Assembly (NCBI GenBank): GCA_029861595.1 | Contig: JAOTYY010000007.1 | Location: forward strand, 1 to 36,168 | Source of the DNA: Gammaproteobacteria bacterium | GTDB lineage: Bacteria > Pseudomonadota > Gammaproteobacteria > JAHELT01 | Reading direction: 5' to 3' | DNA length: 36,168 bases | Shown here: in pieces, positions 25,111 to 33,543 of the stretch | Position numbering within the stretch: position 1 is the stretch's first letter | Layout of the letters: every line of letters begins with the position of its first letter | Notes under the pieces: generated by a model | What the model saw: only the letters and a program-made list of their open reading frames with translations | Told to the model about the DNA's origin: nothing | Databases searched by the model: none | Made by a program: the position numbers and the translations under genes

Positions 25111-25683
25111 TCATTGCTTGGTTAAGAAGGATGATCCATCCAGCTGAGTGGGGCGAAGGGCATCTGTTGAGCCATCGTTGGCACCGTCAGTATCACCCAA
25201 GTACAATTTGTTGTCTTTAATCGCAGCAATTTCAAACTCGTTCTCGCTTGGATCGCTTGGATCTACGATATCCATCTCGGTGGCGGTAGTGATTCCATCG
25301 ACCGAGCCATCCACCGTTACATTACTGCCAAGTGTATAGGTTAGGGTATCAAGAGGTTCTTGCGAAACCATCATAGCGCACGTTACATCGCTTTGGTCGT
25401 AAATATCTGCCACACCGGTTATTGTCGTCGCATTTATCGTAACGGTGATGATTAGGTAGACAATATTGAGGGGATCTTCATCTTCCAGAAAGCACGGGCT
25501 CTTCCACGTCCCTGTCAGCTCTGCGGTTGTAACACCGCCACCACCGCCACCACCACCACCGCCACCACCGCCACCGGGTGCAGGGGTACTGCTTGAACTG
25601 CCGCCACAGGCGGATAACATAAAAAGAATGACGATGCCGAGTGGAACTAGTCGTTTGGTAGCTAACACAATACATTTCCTCAT
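25111..25683 (-). CDS. Predicted lipoprotein with polyglycine linker
   Basis: A 190-residue exported lipoprotein. The signal peptide has a hydrophobic core (VPLGIVILFML) and the lipobox LSAC, with Cys26 as acylation site. The mature protein starts GGSSSSTPAP and then 14 consecutive glycines. The remainder (from TAELTGTWKSPCF) looks like a small lipocalin-like or calycin beta-barrel: the opening L-x-G-T-W phrase is typical, with repeated T-x-T strands and an acidic C-terminal half. Its function is unknown. Start ATG 25683 has no clear ribosome binding site. The glycine tract is encoded by a near-perfect trinucleotide repeat, so its length may vary. Confidence 0.82.
   Translation of the reverse strand: MRKCIVLATKRLVPLGIVILFMLSACGGSSSSTPAPGGGGGGGGGGGGGGVTTAELTGTWKSPCFLEDEDPLNIVYLIITVTINATTITGVADIYDQSDVTCAMMVSQEPLDTLTYTLGSNVTVDGSVDGITTATEMDIVDPSDPSENEFEIAAIKDNKLYLGDTDGANDGSTDALRPTQLDGSSFLTKQ
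25534..25575. repeat. Trinucleotide repeat encoding Gly14
   Basis: Fourteen consecutive triplets, each acc or gcc on the plus strand (GGT or GGC codons on the coding strand), with no other triplet interrupting. Changes by whole units would lengthen or shorten the linker without breaking the frame. Confidence 0.9.
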
Positions 25684-26211
25684 AATTGATTGCTGGTGAT
25701 TACTTCATCCTAACAGAGGCGAGCGTAGTGGCTCAGAACCACTGGTGCTTCCTTGCTTCTTCGCCTGTTTGCGACACACCGCGAACGAACAATTTATCAC
25801 AGTTTTCCCCTGTCGTACTTATATCGTGACCATGCCCCGGGGGTGGAGCGACGTTGCGCGGTCGAATGACTCTTGGCCGGCGCGCCGACAACGACGTGCT
25901 CCGTGTTTCGAGAGCGCGATACGCGCTGGGAATCTGCCGGCTCGGCGTAATTAATGTCTTATCAAGGTTAGTTTGTCGGGATGCGGCGGCGGTGCGCCGA
26001 CGCCACCACCAGCATCCGCACCACCCACAGCGGGAAGTGCTTGTCCCGGCCTTAGACCGATTCACGAAGTCGCTAGGTGTGTTAAGTTGTCGTGAGCCGT
26101 ATTGGCATCGTATCGCGGATCGTACGGACTGGTCACGTTGATGCAGATCAAGAATCTGTCGTTGGTGAAAATTCAGAATAATACTCAAAACAGCGGTTAT
26201 CGGGGGTCGAC
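25684..26211. other. Intergenic stretch between lipoprotein and Cfa-like gene
   Basis: About 530 bases without a convincing full gene. It includes the lipobox-like remnant at 25955-26095. The last 110 bases are relatively AT-rich and probably contain the promoter of the methyltransferase operon, though no -35/-10 pair stands out. Confidence 0.4.
25955..26095 (+). pseudogene. Possible lipoprotein remnant (lipobox plus Pro/Ala linker)
   Basis: A short frame bounded by stops reads CLIKVSLSGCGGGAPTPPPA then SAPPTAGSACPG and ends 20 codons later. LSGC followed by GGG and a Pro/Thr/Ala linker is the same arrangement as in the two intact lipoproteins nearby. No start codon with a ribosome binding site and no hydrophobic signal core precede it in frame. 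It may be the debris of a third lipoprotein, or chance in GC-rich DNA. Confidence 0.25.
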
Positions 26212-27471
26212 ATGGGATGGGGCACATCCACCATACTTAGACGCAGGCTTGAAGCACTGGGTGGTTCGACCGCCTTGTGTTTCGCGGTTACGTTTGCCGA
26301 TGGCAGTCGTTTCCAGAACCGCATCGGCGAACCGTCGGCGCGACTGAGCTTCAAGAACAGGACTGCCGAACTGGCGGCGATATTGTTTGGGCACGTCGGA
26401 ATCCTGGATGCGTATTTCGCCGGTTCGCTGGACATAGAGGGCGAACTGGCCAGCATGTTCCGCATCGGATTCGAGACGCGCTACGATCGCTCGAGCGGCG
26501 CGCTGGTGAAACTGCGCAACCGCTGGCACGAGTGGCGGTTATCCAACGCCAGCGTGGCGCAGGCGCGCACCAACGCGCGCGCTCACTACGGTCTGGACAG
26601 CGACTTCTACCAACAGTGGCTGGACTATCCGTCGATGATGTACACCTGTGCGTACTGGAAAGACGGCACGCGTGATATCGAGCAGGCCCAGTTCAACAAG
26701 ATCGAACACGTGTGCCGCAAGATCCGGCTTGCACCTGGTGAGTCGGTGGTCGACATCGGCTGCGGGTTCGGCGGTTTCATGTTTCATGCGGCCGAACACT
26801 TCGGCGCCAGCGTGTGCGGCATCAACATCACCCCGGAACAGGTCGCCTACGTGCAGGAGGAAACACGCCGCCGGCGGCTGCAACACCTGGTGGAGGTTCG
26901 CGAAGCGGATTTCCGCAGCGTGCACGCGCAGTTCGACAAGGTGGTATCGATCGGCGTGCTCGAACACGCCGGCCGTGACCAGCTTGCAGAAGTCGTCAGG
27001 GCGCACGCGGATTTCCTCAAGCCGGGAGGCCTGGGGATGCTGCATTTCATCGGACACGTCGGCGAGCGGGATACGGAGTTCTACATTCGCAAGCACATCT
27101 TTCCGGGTGGTTGGATTCCGGGGCTCGCGCGCACCATCACGGAGATGGAGCGCTGCGGCCTCGAGATCCTGGATATCGAGAACCTGCGTCGTCACTACGC
27201 GCTGACACTGGATGCGTGGGCTGAGCGTTTCCAGCACAACTGGCCGGCTGTCCACGAGCTCGATCCGCAGCGCTTCGACGAGTCGTTCCGCCGCAAATGG
27301 CTTACGTACCTGGTCTCGTGCGCGGAGATGTTCCGCGCGCCGCAGCAGCGCACGCACCTGTTCCAGATCGTGTTCAGCAAGGGCAACGTGGCCCTGTACG
27401 ACTACCCGATGAGCCGGGACTTCCTCTACGCGCGGCCGCAACCGCCAGCGCGCGCGGCGGTGAGCCGTTGA
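26212..27471 (+). CDS. Cfa-like SAM-dependent fatty acyl phospholipid methyltransferase (TmsB/UfaM-like)
   Basis: A 419-residue enzyme of the cyclopropane fatty acid synthase family, which alkylates double bonds of phospholipid acyl chains using S-adenosylmethionine. The SAM motif VVDIGCGFGGF is at 179-189. The active-site Cys segment MMYTCAYW (C146) corresponds to MQYSCGYW in E. coli Cfa, and SIGVLEHAG is the usual acidic/His segment. The N-terminal 110 residues match the Cfa lipid-binding domain. ATG 26212 follows GGGGGT closely. Its stop overlaps the TTG start of a TmsA-like flavoprotein, which suggests that it makes a methylene-branched intermediate rather than a cyclopropane; this is an inference from gene pairing. 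Confidence 0.9.
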   Translation: MGWGTSTILRRRLEALGGSTALCFAVTFADGSRFQNRIGEPSARLSFKNRTAELAAILFGHVGILDAYFAGSLDIEGELASMFRIGFETRYDRSSGALVKLRNRWHEWRLSNASVAQARTNARAHYGLDSDFYQQWLDYPSMMYTCAYWKDGTRDIEQAQFNKIEHVCRKIRLAPGESVVDIGCGFGGFMFHAAEHFGASVCGINITPEQVAYVQEETRRRRLQHLVEVREADFRSVHAQFDKVVSIGVLEHAGRDQLAEVVRAHADFLKPGGLGMLHFIGHVGERDTEFYIRKHIFPGGWIPGLARTITEMERCGLEILDIENLRRHYALTLDAWAERFQHNWPAVHELDPQRFDESFRRKWLTYLVSCAEMFRAPQQRTHLFQIVFSKGNVALYDYPMSRDFLYARPQPPARAAVSR

Positions 27472-28802
27472 CGACAGCCGGTTACGCCGAGCGCAAGGCG
27501 CAGCTGGCCGATGCTCTCGGGTCGGCACGCCAGGTGCGGTTGCGAAAATGCACGTCCAATCTTTTCCGGGACCGTCCCGCACCGGGCGGCGGCGGACTCG
27601 ACGTGGGCGGGTTGCAGCATGTGCTCGGCGTCGATCCGGTTGCACAGTTCGTCGATGTGGAGGGCATGACACCCTACGACGCGCTGGTCGAGGCAACACT
27701 CGCAGTGGGGGTAATGCCTTGCGTAGTTCCGCAGCTTCGATCGATCACCGTCGGCGGTGCGGTGGCGGGGATCGGTATCGAATCCTCGTCCTTCCGCTAT
27801 GGGCTGGTACACGAGACGGCGCTCGAAATCGACGTGCTGCTCGCCGACTCGACCATTGTCACCTGTACGCCGGACAATGAACACCGCGACCTGTATTTCG
27901 GGTTTCCCAACAGCTACGGCACGCTGGGTTACGCGCTGCGGGCGCGTCTCAAGACAATTCCGGTACGGCCCTGCGTCGCGCTGACCCATCACCGTTTCAC
28001 GTCGGCCGACAACTTGTTCGCGGCACTGGGCCGGTTCTGCGACAGCGACGCGGATTTCGTCGAGGGTGTGGTGTTCGATCGTGCATCGCTGTTCGTCACC
28101 ACCGCGAAGTTCGCCGATGAAGTCCCGTACACGAGTGATTACGGCTTCGAACACATCTATTACCGCTCTATCCCAGTGCGAGACAGCGACTACCTGACCG
28201 CCTGCGACTATCTGTGGCGCTGGGACACCGACTGGTTCTGGTGTTCCCGCAACCTGTGGGCCGACAAGCCGCTGGTGCGCCGGCTGCTCGGCCGCGAACG
28301 GCTGAATTCGCGTTTCTACCAGAAGGTGATGCGCTGGAACAGTCGCTGGGGTGTGATGCGGCGTCTGGACCGGCTCGTCGGCGTGCATCGGGAGTCCGTC
28401 ATTCAGGACGTGGTGATACCGTTGTCGAAAGCCCCCGACTTTCTCGGTTTCCTGCTCCGCGAAATAGGCATCACGCCGGTCTGGTTATGCCCGATTCGCC
28501 GGGTGCATGACGGCTACCGATTCCCTCTGTTCCATCTCGAGCCAGGTACGACGTACGTCAATTTCGGTTTCTGGGATATGCTGCGGGGTCGCCAGGCGCT
28601 GGCCCCGGGCCACTACAACAGGCGGGTGGAAGACGAGGTTGCCCGGCTTGGCGGGATGAAGTCACTGTATTCGGACAGCTTCTACACGCGCGATGCTTTC
28701 TGGCGGCACTACGATGGGTCGGCCTACCGTGCGCTCAAGGACCGCTACGATCCAGCCAGGCGGTTCGGCGATCTGTTTGACAAGTGCGTACGCGGTACCT
28801 AG
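27468..28802 (+). CDS. FAD-binding oxidoreductase, TmsA/UfaD-like (partner of Cfa-like methyltransferase)
   Basis: A 444-residue flavoprotein of the FAD_binding_4 (vanillyl-alcohol oxidase) superfamily. The FAD domain includes VPQLRSITVGGAVAGIGIES followed by SFRYGLVHETALEIDVLL and PNSYGTLGYALRARL, phrases I recall from TmsA of 10-methylstearate synthesis and from related DHCR24-like proteins. TmsA-type enzymes reduce a 10-methylene acyl chain to 10-methyl; the UfaD type instead desaturates methylated chains on the way to furan fatty acids. The start is TTG 27468, overlapping the upstream stop as TTGA, so translation is coupled. No better start exists in frame nearby except codons inside the methyltransferase gene. 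The direction of the redox reaction is not decided by sequence. Confidence 0.85.
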   Translation: MTTAGYAERKAQLADALGSARQVRLRKCTSNLFRDRPAPGGGGLDVGGLQHVLGVDPVAQFVDVEGMTPYDALVEATLAVGVMPCVVPQLRSITVGGAVAGIGIESSSFRYGLVHETALEIDVLLADSTIVTCTPDNEHRDLYFGFPNSYGTLGYALRARLKTIPVRPCVALTHHRFTSADNLFAALGRFCDSDADFVEGVVFDRASLFVTTAKFADEVPYTSDYGFEHIYYRSIPVRDSDYLTACDYLWRWDTDWFWCSRNLWADKPLVRRLLGRERLNSRFYQKVMRWNSRWGVMRRLDRLVGVHRESVIQDVVIPLSKAPDFLGFLLREIGITPVWLCPIRRVHDGYRFPLFHLEPGTTYVNFGFWDMLRGRQALAPGHYNRRVEDEVARLGGMKSLYSDSFYTRDAFWRHYDGSAYRALKDRYDPARRFGDLFDKCVRGT

Positions 28803-29076
28803 GCGCCGGCCTGAGCGGCAACGGCCGCGCTGCAAGCCCGCTGCATCGGCGGTGATGGGCTTTCTTTTCCGATTTCACGCGGACGACCGATCGTAATGAG
28901 CCGTTCGCACGAGCGACTTGCCGCGTGAAACAGCGTTTTACGCGCGACGGGCAGACACGTGACGTTGGCCGAGTCAGTGTCTACGGATTCACCGACCTCA
29001 CCCACTTCTCCGTATCCCCGTGAGCGGCGTACCCGGGTATCATGTCGCGCCTTGAACAATGTCAGGCTGAGTGGAC

Positions 29077-29706
29077 ATGCCCGTAAGATGTGTGATTTTC
29101 GACTGTGACGGTACGCTGGTGGACAGCGAGCCGCTGGCCAGCGAAGTGATGGTCGAAATGGTCGGCGAGCACGGGTTGGCGCTGGATCTGGAGAGCTCGC
29201 TCAGAATGTTCGCCGGGCGTAAGCTGGACGAAGGTCTCGCCGAGCTCGAAAGCCGCGAGGGCTGCCGGTTCCCGGAATCGTTCGTGCCCGAATTTCGCGC
29301 CCGCTCGGCGCAGCGTCTTGCCGATGCGGTGCAGGCGATGCCACACGTGGACGAGACACTCGAGCGGCTGGACCTGCCGCGTTGCGTTGCGTCCAGCGCA
29401 CCGCGGGCGAAGACTGAACTCAATTTGTCCGTTACCGGCCTGGACCGGCACTTCGAGACGGTGTTCAGCGCCTACGAGATCAACAGCTGGAAACCCGAAC
29501 CGGATCTGTTCCTGGTGGCGGCGTCGCACCTCGGCTTCGCGCCACGCGATTGTGTTGTCGTCGAGGACAGCGATCATGGCATTGCGGCCGGACTGGCCGC
29601 CGGGATGCAGGTCATCACCTACCGGCGATCCGATGTGCACGGCGAGGGCCTGAGTAACATCGACAGTTATTGGGAGTTTCTGCCGCTGCTTGCCGATCTG
29701 GATTGA
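29077..29706 (+). CDS. HAD-superfamily hydrolase (beta-phosphoglucomutase/phosphatase-like)
   Basis: A 209-residue HAD hydrolase. Motif I is FDCDGTLVDSE with nucleophile D9 and acid/base D11. Motif II is CVASSAPRAK, motif III is the Lys of WKPEPDLFL, and motif IV is VVVEDSDHGIAAGLAAGM. The helical cap between motifs I and II places it in subfamily I, with phosphoglycolate phosphatase and beta-phosphoglucomutase relatives. It dephosphorylates or isomerises a small phosphometabolite that cannot be specified. ATG 29077 is used; GTG at 29071 is equally possible and adds two residues. It lies 274 bases after the TmsA-like gene and is probably a separate unit. Confidence 0.9.
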   Translation: MPVRCVIFDCDGTLVDSEPLASEVMVEMVGEHGLALDLESSLRMFAGRKLDEGLAELESREGCRFPESFVPEFRARSAQRLADAVQAMPHVDETLERLDLPRCVASSAPRAKTELNLSVTGLDRHFETVFSAYEINSWKPEPDLFLVAASHLGFAPRDCVVVEDSDHGIAAGLAAGMQVITYRRSDVHGEGLSNIDSYWEFLPLLADLD

Positions 29707-29782
29707 CCCGCCGCGACAGATACCTTTTTGTCAGTCGATTCCTGTACTGTAACTGCCCGCTGTGGCGACTTGCGGAGGTGAC

Positions 29783-30613
29783 GTGACTGAGTCTAACGTT
29801 GTCGACTCGATCGACGAACTGGTCGCGCGGATTCCCGACGGCGCGCGACTTGCTCTGCCGAAGGACAGTGCCGGTGCACCAATGGGCGCGGTACGCGCTC
29901 TCATCCGCCGCGGGGTGCGGGACCTGCATCTGATCACCGTGCCCACCAGCGGGTTGGCAACGGACCTGCTGGTCGGCGCGGGCTCTGTCGCCTCGGTCGA
30001 GACGTCCGGGGTTTCGCTCGGCGAATTCGGCGGTGCGCCGCGCTTCAATGCCGCAGTCAAGCAGGGCACGATCGCCGTACGCGATGCCACCTGTCCTGCC
30101 ATTTACGCCGGGCTGCAGGCTGCGGAAAAAGGCATTCCCTTTATTCCACTGCGCGGCGTCATAGGCTCGGACGTGCTCGCGTACCGCGACGACTGGAAAG
30201 TCATCGACAATCCTTTCGCGCCACACGGCAAAGACCCGCTGCTGGTGCTGCCCGCTATCGAGCCGGAGTTTGCATTGTTTCATGTGCGGCGCGCTGACCG
30301 GTTCGGTAACGTCTGGATCGGTGTAAACGGGGAACTGGCGATCATGGCGCACGCCGCGGCGCATACCCTGGTCACCGCGGAGGAGATCGTCGATGATGAT
30401 CTGATGGCGGAGGAAGGCACTGCGGCGGGCACTGTTCCCGCGGTGTACGTCACTGCCGTTGCGCAGGCGCGCAAGGGCGCCTGGCCGCTTGCGTTTCTCG
30501 ACCAGTATCCCGCGGACGATCGCCACCTTGCGAATTATGTGAGAGCGGCGCGCAGCGCTGAAGGGTTCGACGACTACCTCCGGCACTGCACCGAATCTGC
30601 AGACGATACTTGA
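29783..30613 (+). CDS. CoA-transferase family protein, subunit A
   Basis: A 276-residue member of the type I CoA-transferase family (glutaconate CoA-transferase/IpdA-like alpha subunit). The Rossmann-like fold begins at LARIPDGARLALP and includes HLITVPTSGLATDLLVGAGSV, FGGAPRFNAAVKQGTI and the C-terminal VTAEEIVDDDL. The usual glycine-rich oxyanion segment near residue 20 reads LPKDSAGAPMGAVRAL, unusual for the family. GTG 29783 is supported by GGAGG four bases upstream; an earlier GTG at 29762 has none. It is followed 16 bases later by subunit B. Members either transfer CoA or, as in IpdAB, hydrolyse a ring CoA thioester; the substrate is unknown. Confidence 0.82.
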   Translation: MTESNVVDSIDELVARIPDGARLALPKDSAGAPMGAVRALIRRGVRDLHLITVPTSGLATDLLVGAGSVASVETSGVSLGEFGGAPRFNAAVKQGTIAVRDATCPAIYAGLQAAEKGIPFIPLRGVIGSDVLAYRDDWKVIDNPFAPHGKDPLLVLPAIEPEFALFHVRRADRFGNVWIGVNGELAIMAHAAAHTLVTAEEIVDDDLMAEEGTAAGTVPAVYVTAVAQARKGAWPLAFLDQYPADDRHLANYVRAARSAEGFDDYLRHCTESADDT

Positions 30614-30629
30614 TTCCGGCGGGGCCGCC

Positions 30630-31361
30630 ATGCAGTGTCTGCCCGAAGAGCTGCTGATCGCGACGATCGCTGATCTGCTGCTGGGCTGCCGGACCGTCGC
30701 GGTCGGCGTGTCCTCACCGATTCCGGGGTCGGCCGCGTTGCTGGCCCGGGCGCAAAGCAGCCAACCGCTGCGGGTCGAACTGCTGGAGAGCCTGCACGGA
30801 AACAGCTTTACTCGCGGCAGCGTGGAGTTGTTCGACCGCGCGGCGCAAGGACGCATAGACGCGTTTTTTCTGGGCGGTGGCCAGATCGACGGCCTGGGCA
30901 ACATCAACCTGGTCGGTGCCGGCGAATACCCGGCGGGCAGCGTGCGCTGGCCGGGGTCGTTCGGATCCTCGTACCTGTATTTTCTGGTGCCGCGGGTGAT
31001 TCTGTTCCGCGAGGAGCACAGCCGGCGGGTGCTGGTGCCGCGTGTGGATTTCGTCAGCGCTCCCGGGGTCAGTGAACCCGGCGTGTTTCGCCGCGGCGGG
31101 CCTTACGCGCTGATTACCAGCAAGGCGGCGTTTCTGTTCGACGCTGAAAATTGTCGCTTCCGGCTGTCGAGTATCCATCCCGGTCATACGCTGGAGGAAG
31201 TGCTGGACAACACGGGTTTCGAATTCGACTACACCGCTGCGCCCGCCGAGACATCTTCACCGTCCGCCGCGACGCTCGCCACGATTCGCGGATCTGTCGC
31301 CGGCGAAATCGCGGCAGCCTATCCGCAGTTTGCAGCGCGCGTATTTCCCCGGCATCAATAG
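30630..31361 (+). CDS. CoA-transferase family protein, subunit B
   Basis: A 243-residue beta-type partner of the preceding gene. The segment VAVGVSSPIPGSAALLARAQ is followed by RVELLESLHGN, whose Glu may correspond to the catalytic Glu of glutaconate CoA-transferase-type beta subunits (ESG). FFLGGGQIDGLGNINLVGAG is the family signature for the C-terminal half. The remainder, VDFVSAPGVSEPGVFRRGGP with ITSKAAFLFD, is standard. It converges on the Old Yellow Enzyme gene 19 bases away. Whether the complex transfers or hydrolyses CoA thioesters depends on the Glu, which needs structural alignment. Confidence 0.84.
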   Translation: MQCLPEELLIATIADLLLGCRTVAVGVSSPIPGSAALLARAQSSQPLRVELLESLHGNSFTRGSVELFDRAAQGRIDAFFLGGGQIDGLGNINLVGAGEYPAGSVRWPGSFGSSYLYFLVPRVILFREEHSRRVLVPRVDFVSAPGVSEPGVFRRGGPYALITSKAAFLFDAENCRFRLSSIHPGHTLEEVLDNTGFEFDYTAAPAETSSPSAATLATIRGSVAGEIAAAYPQFAARVFPRHQ

Positions 31362-31379
31362 TGGGGACAGTCTCCGATC

Positions 31380-32501
31380 CTAACGCTGACCGGTCGGTGT
31401 GTCGCCGAAGACGCGTGGATGGCCCTGCGGAAGGCAACGCCAGTATTGCGCTGGCGCTGTCACGGTGGCGCCCAGTTCTGCCGCTGCCCGCCATGGCCAG
31501 CGCGGATCGTTCAGCATGCCGCGTGCAAGCGCGACCATATCGGCTTGACCGGAAGCGATAATCTCTTCGGCTTGGTGCGGTTCGGTGATTAAGCCGACGC
31601 TGATTACCGGGATGCTGATTTCGCGTTTTATGCGCTCGGCAAACGGTACCTGATAACCGGGTCCCGGCTGGATGTCCTGCTCGGGGGACAGGCCGCCGGA
31701 GGAGACATCCACGAATTCGCAGCCGGCTTCCTGCAGCCGCTGGCACAGCACGACGCTCTGCTCGATGTCCCAACCGCCCGCGATCCAGTCGCTGGCGGAT
31801 ATTCGTACACCCACAGGTATGTCTGCACCGGCTTCGCGCTGCACCGCCGCCAGCACACGCAACGGGAAACGCATGCGGTTCTCCAGCGTGCCACCGTATT
31901 GGTCGACCCGGCGATTGGTCAGTGGCGAGAGGAATTCGTGCAGCAGGTAACCGTGCGCCATATGCAGTTCGATCGCCTGGAAACCGAGGCGTTTCGTGCG
32001 CCGTGCCGCGTCCGCGAAACTGGCTTCGACGTGTTGCAGGCCGTCCTCGTCAAGCGCCCTGGGCGGCGCCTCGTGCGCATACAGGGCGATGGCCGAGGGC
32101 GCCACCGGCTGCCAGCCACCGGCAGCGGGCTCGATCAGCTTTCCGCCTTCCCAGGGACGGGCACTGGACGCCTTGCGTCCGGCGTGGGCGAGCTGGATGG
32201 CAAACGCAATGTCCGACACCTGCCTGACGACCGCCACGGCGCGCGCCAGCGAGACTTCATTGTCGTCGCTGTAAAGACCCAGGCAGGCGGGGGTGATCCG
32301 GCCTTCCGGGTTGACAGCCGTTGCTTCGACGAACAGCAGGCCGGCCCCGGACAGGGCCAGGCTGCCGAGATGTGCCAGATGCCAGTCGCTGGCCGAGCCT
32401 GCAGCGGCCGAATACTGGCACATCGGTGAGACGACGATGCGGTTGCGCAGTTCCAGCGCGCCGATCGAAACAGGTGAAAAAAGCCGCGCAGCGTTACTCA
32501 T
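31380..32501 (-). CDS. NADH:flavin oxidoreductase, Old Yellow Enzyme family (YqjM-like)
   Basis: A 373-residue FMN-dependent ene-reductase of the thermophilic-like OYE class. C28 and Y30 (SPMCQYS) match the YqjM redox-tuning Cys and active-site Tyr. H180 and H183 (ELHMAHGYLLHEF) are the substrate-binding pair, with Y185 as proton donor. QLAHAGRK and LTNRRVDQYGG are further hallmarks. It reduces activated C=C bonds of enones or similar electrophiles. It is last of a minus-strand run (SDR, AKR, OYE) with only 19 bases between it and the AKR gene. The start is ATG 32501, with a weak ribosome binding site. Confidence 0.93.
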   Translation of the reverse strand: MSNAARLFSPVSIGALELRNRIVVSPMCQYSAAAGSASDWHLAHLGSLALSGAGLLFVEATAVNPEGRITPACLGLYSDDNEVSLARAVAVVRQVSDIAFAIQLAHAGRKASSARPWEGGKLIEPAAGGWQPVAPSAIALYAHEAPPRALDEDGLQHVEASFADAARRTKRLGFQAIELHMAHGYLLHEFLSPLTNRRVDQYGGTLENRMRFPLRVLAAVQREAGADIPVGVRISASDWIAGGWDIEQSVVLCQRLQEAGCEFVDVSSGGLSPEQDIQPGPGYQVPFAERIKREISIPVISVGLITEPHQAEEIIASGQADMVALARGMLNDPRWPWRAAAELGATVTAPAQYWRCLPQGHPRVFGDTPTGQR

Positions 32502-32520
32502 GCCCGCAAGTAATGGCAGC

Positions 32521-33405
32521 TCATGCTGCCAGCGGCGTCGGATCGCCGATGCCGAACAGGGAGCTGATCTGCCGGCGTTCCACCAGGTCGGTCATTTGCG
32601 CATCGCTGGGGCGCGTCTGGAAACGCTGCGCCGCGTCCAACACTTTCGGCAGCAAGGTCATATCGCCGGCGGTGTTGACGAAAATACCCCGGCGTCCCAT
32701 AACCCAGTGCATCGCCAGATCGATGTCGGCCTGGTCTTCGAGGGGCTCGTACCAGGTCGCGTATTTCTGCTTGCTGGTCGCCCACGGCCCGCGCGCTATC
32801 GATTTGATAGTCTGCACTGCGACGTTCCTGGCTTCGCACTCGCGCACCAGTGCGTCGAAATCGTTGCGATAGCGCTCGTTACTCATCATGTAGTAATTGC
32901 ACGGCATCAGCACCGAATCGAAATCGAAGCGCGCCAGACTGCGACGGTGCATCGCCGCTACGGTCCAGCTGTGGCCCGTCACACCGATGAAACGGACGAG
33001 ACCTTCGTCACGGGCATCCACCAGCGCTTCCAGGGCACCGCCTTCGCCCATCGCCCGGTCCCACTCGTCGGGGTGATACAGCGCATGCATTTGAATGAGA
33101 TCCACGCTGTCGACGCGCAGCCGTTCCAGCGAGCGAGACAGCTCGTCGCGGGCATTTTTGTAGTCGCGCTGCCCGGTCTTGGTGGCGAGAAAAAAATCCT
33201 TGCGATGCGCGGCCATCCAGGGGCCGATGCGCAGTTCCGCGTCACCGTAGCGCGGCGCGGTATCGATGTGATTGACGCCATACTCCAGCAGCACCTCCAG
33301 TGTCCGGTCCGCTTCTGCCTGGGTTGCCGCCTTGAGCGCCGCGGAGCCGAACAAAGTAACTGTGCTCTGGTGACCGCTGCGTCCGAAAGGTCTTTTCTCT
33401 ATCAA
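32521..33405 (-). CDS. Aldo/keto reductase
   Basis: A 294-residue AKR-superfamily oxidoreductase, shorter than the classic form. The tetrad is D48 and Y53 (HIDTAPRYG), K76 (LATKTG) and H107 (LIQMHAL). The C-terminal part departs from the usual SNF and cofactor loops ([20 protein letters not shown] and [10 protein letters not shown]) and resembles the group once annotated as oxidoreductases of dubious cofactor use. The start is TTG 33405, strongly supported by GGGGAGAG about six bases upstream; no ATG competes. It lies between the OYE and SDR genes on the same strand. Confidence 0.88.
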   Translation of the reverse strand: MIEKRPFGRSGHQSTVTLFGSAALKAATQAEADRTLEVLLEYGVNHIDTAPRYGDAELRIGPWMAAHRKDFFLATKTGQRDYKNARDELSRSLERLRVDSVDLIQMHALYHPDEWDRAMGEGGALEALVDARDEGLVRFIGVTGHSWTVAAMHRRSLARFDFDSVLMPCNYYMMSNERYRNDFDALVRECEARNVAVQTIKSIARGPWATSKQKYATWYEPLEDQADIDLAMHWVMGRRGIFVNTAGDMTLLPKVLDAAQRFQTRPSDAQMTDLVERRQISSLFGIGDPTPLAA

Positions 33406-33543
33406 GGTTCTCTCCCCGGGTGTTTAAAACCTGTGTGGGCGGATCCGGTGCCCTGGCGAGATAGCTTCTGCCCGGCGACGATCCGCGTCCAGCGTGTCTG
33501 CTCAAATTCCGCCGGATGTTTATTTCGGCCGACGTGCCCCACG

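Noticed and set aside
25733-26227. 164-codon minus-strand frame before the Cfa-like gene
   Set aside because: It overlaps the start of the methyltransferase gene, is Cys/Trp/Arg-rich in a way typical of spurious frames, and lacks a ribosome binding site.
28799-29059. Minus-strand frame in the gap after the TmsA-like gene
   Set aside because: No family resemblance and no convincing start; the gap is short and probably holds the promoter of the HAD gene.
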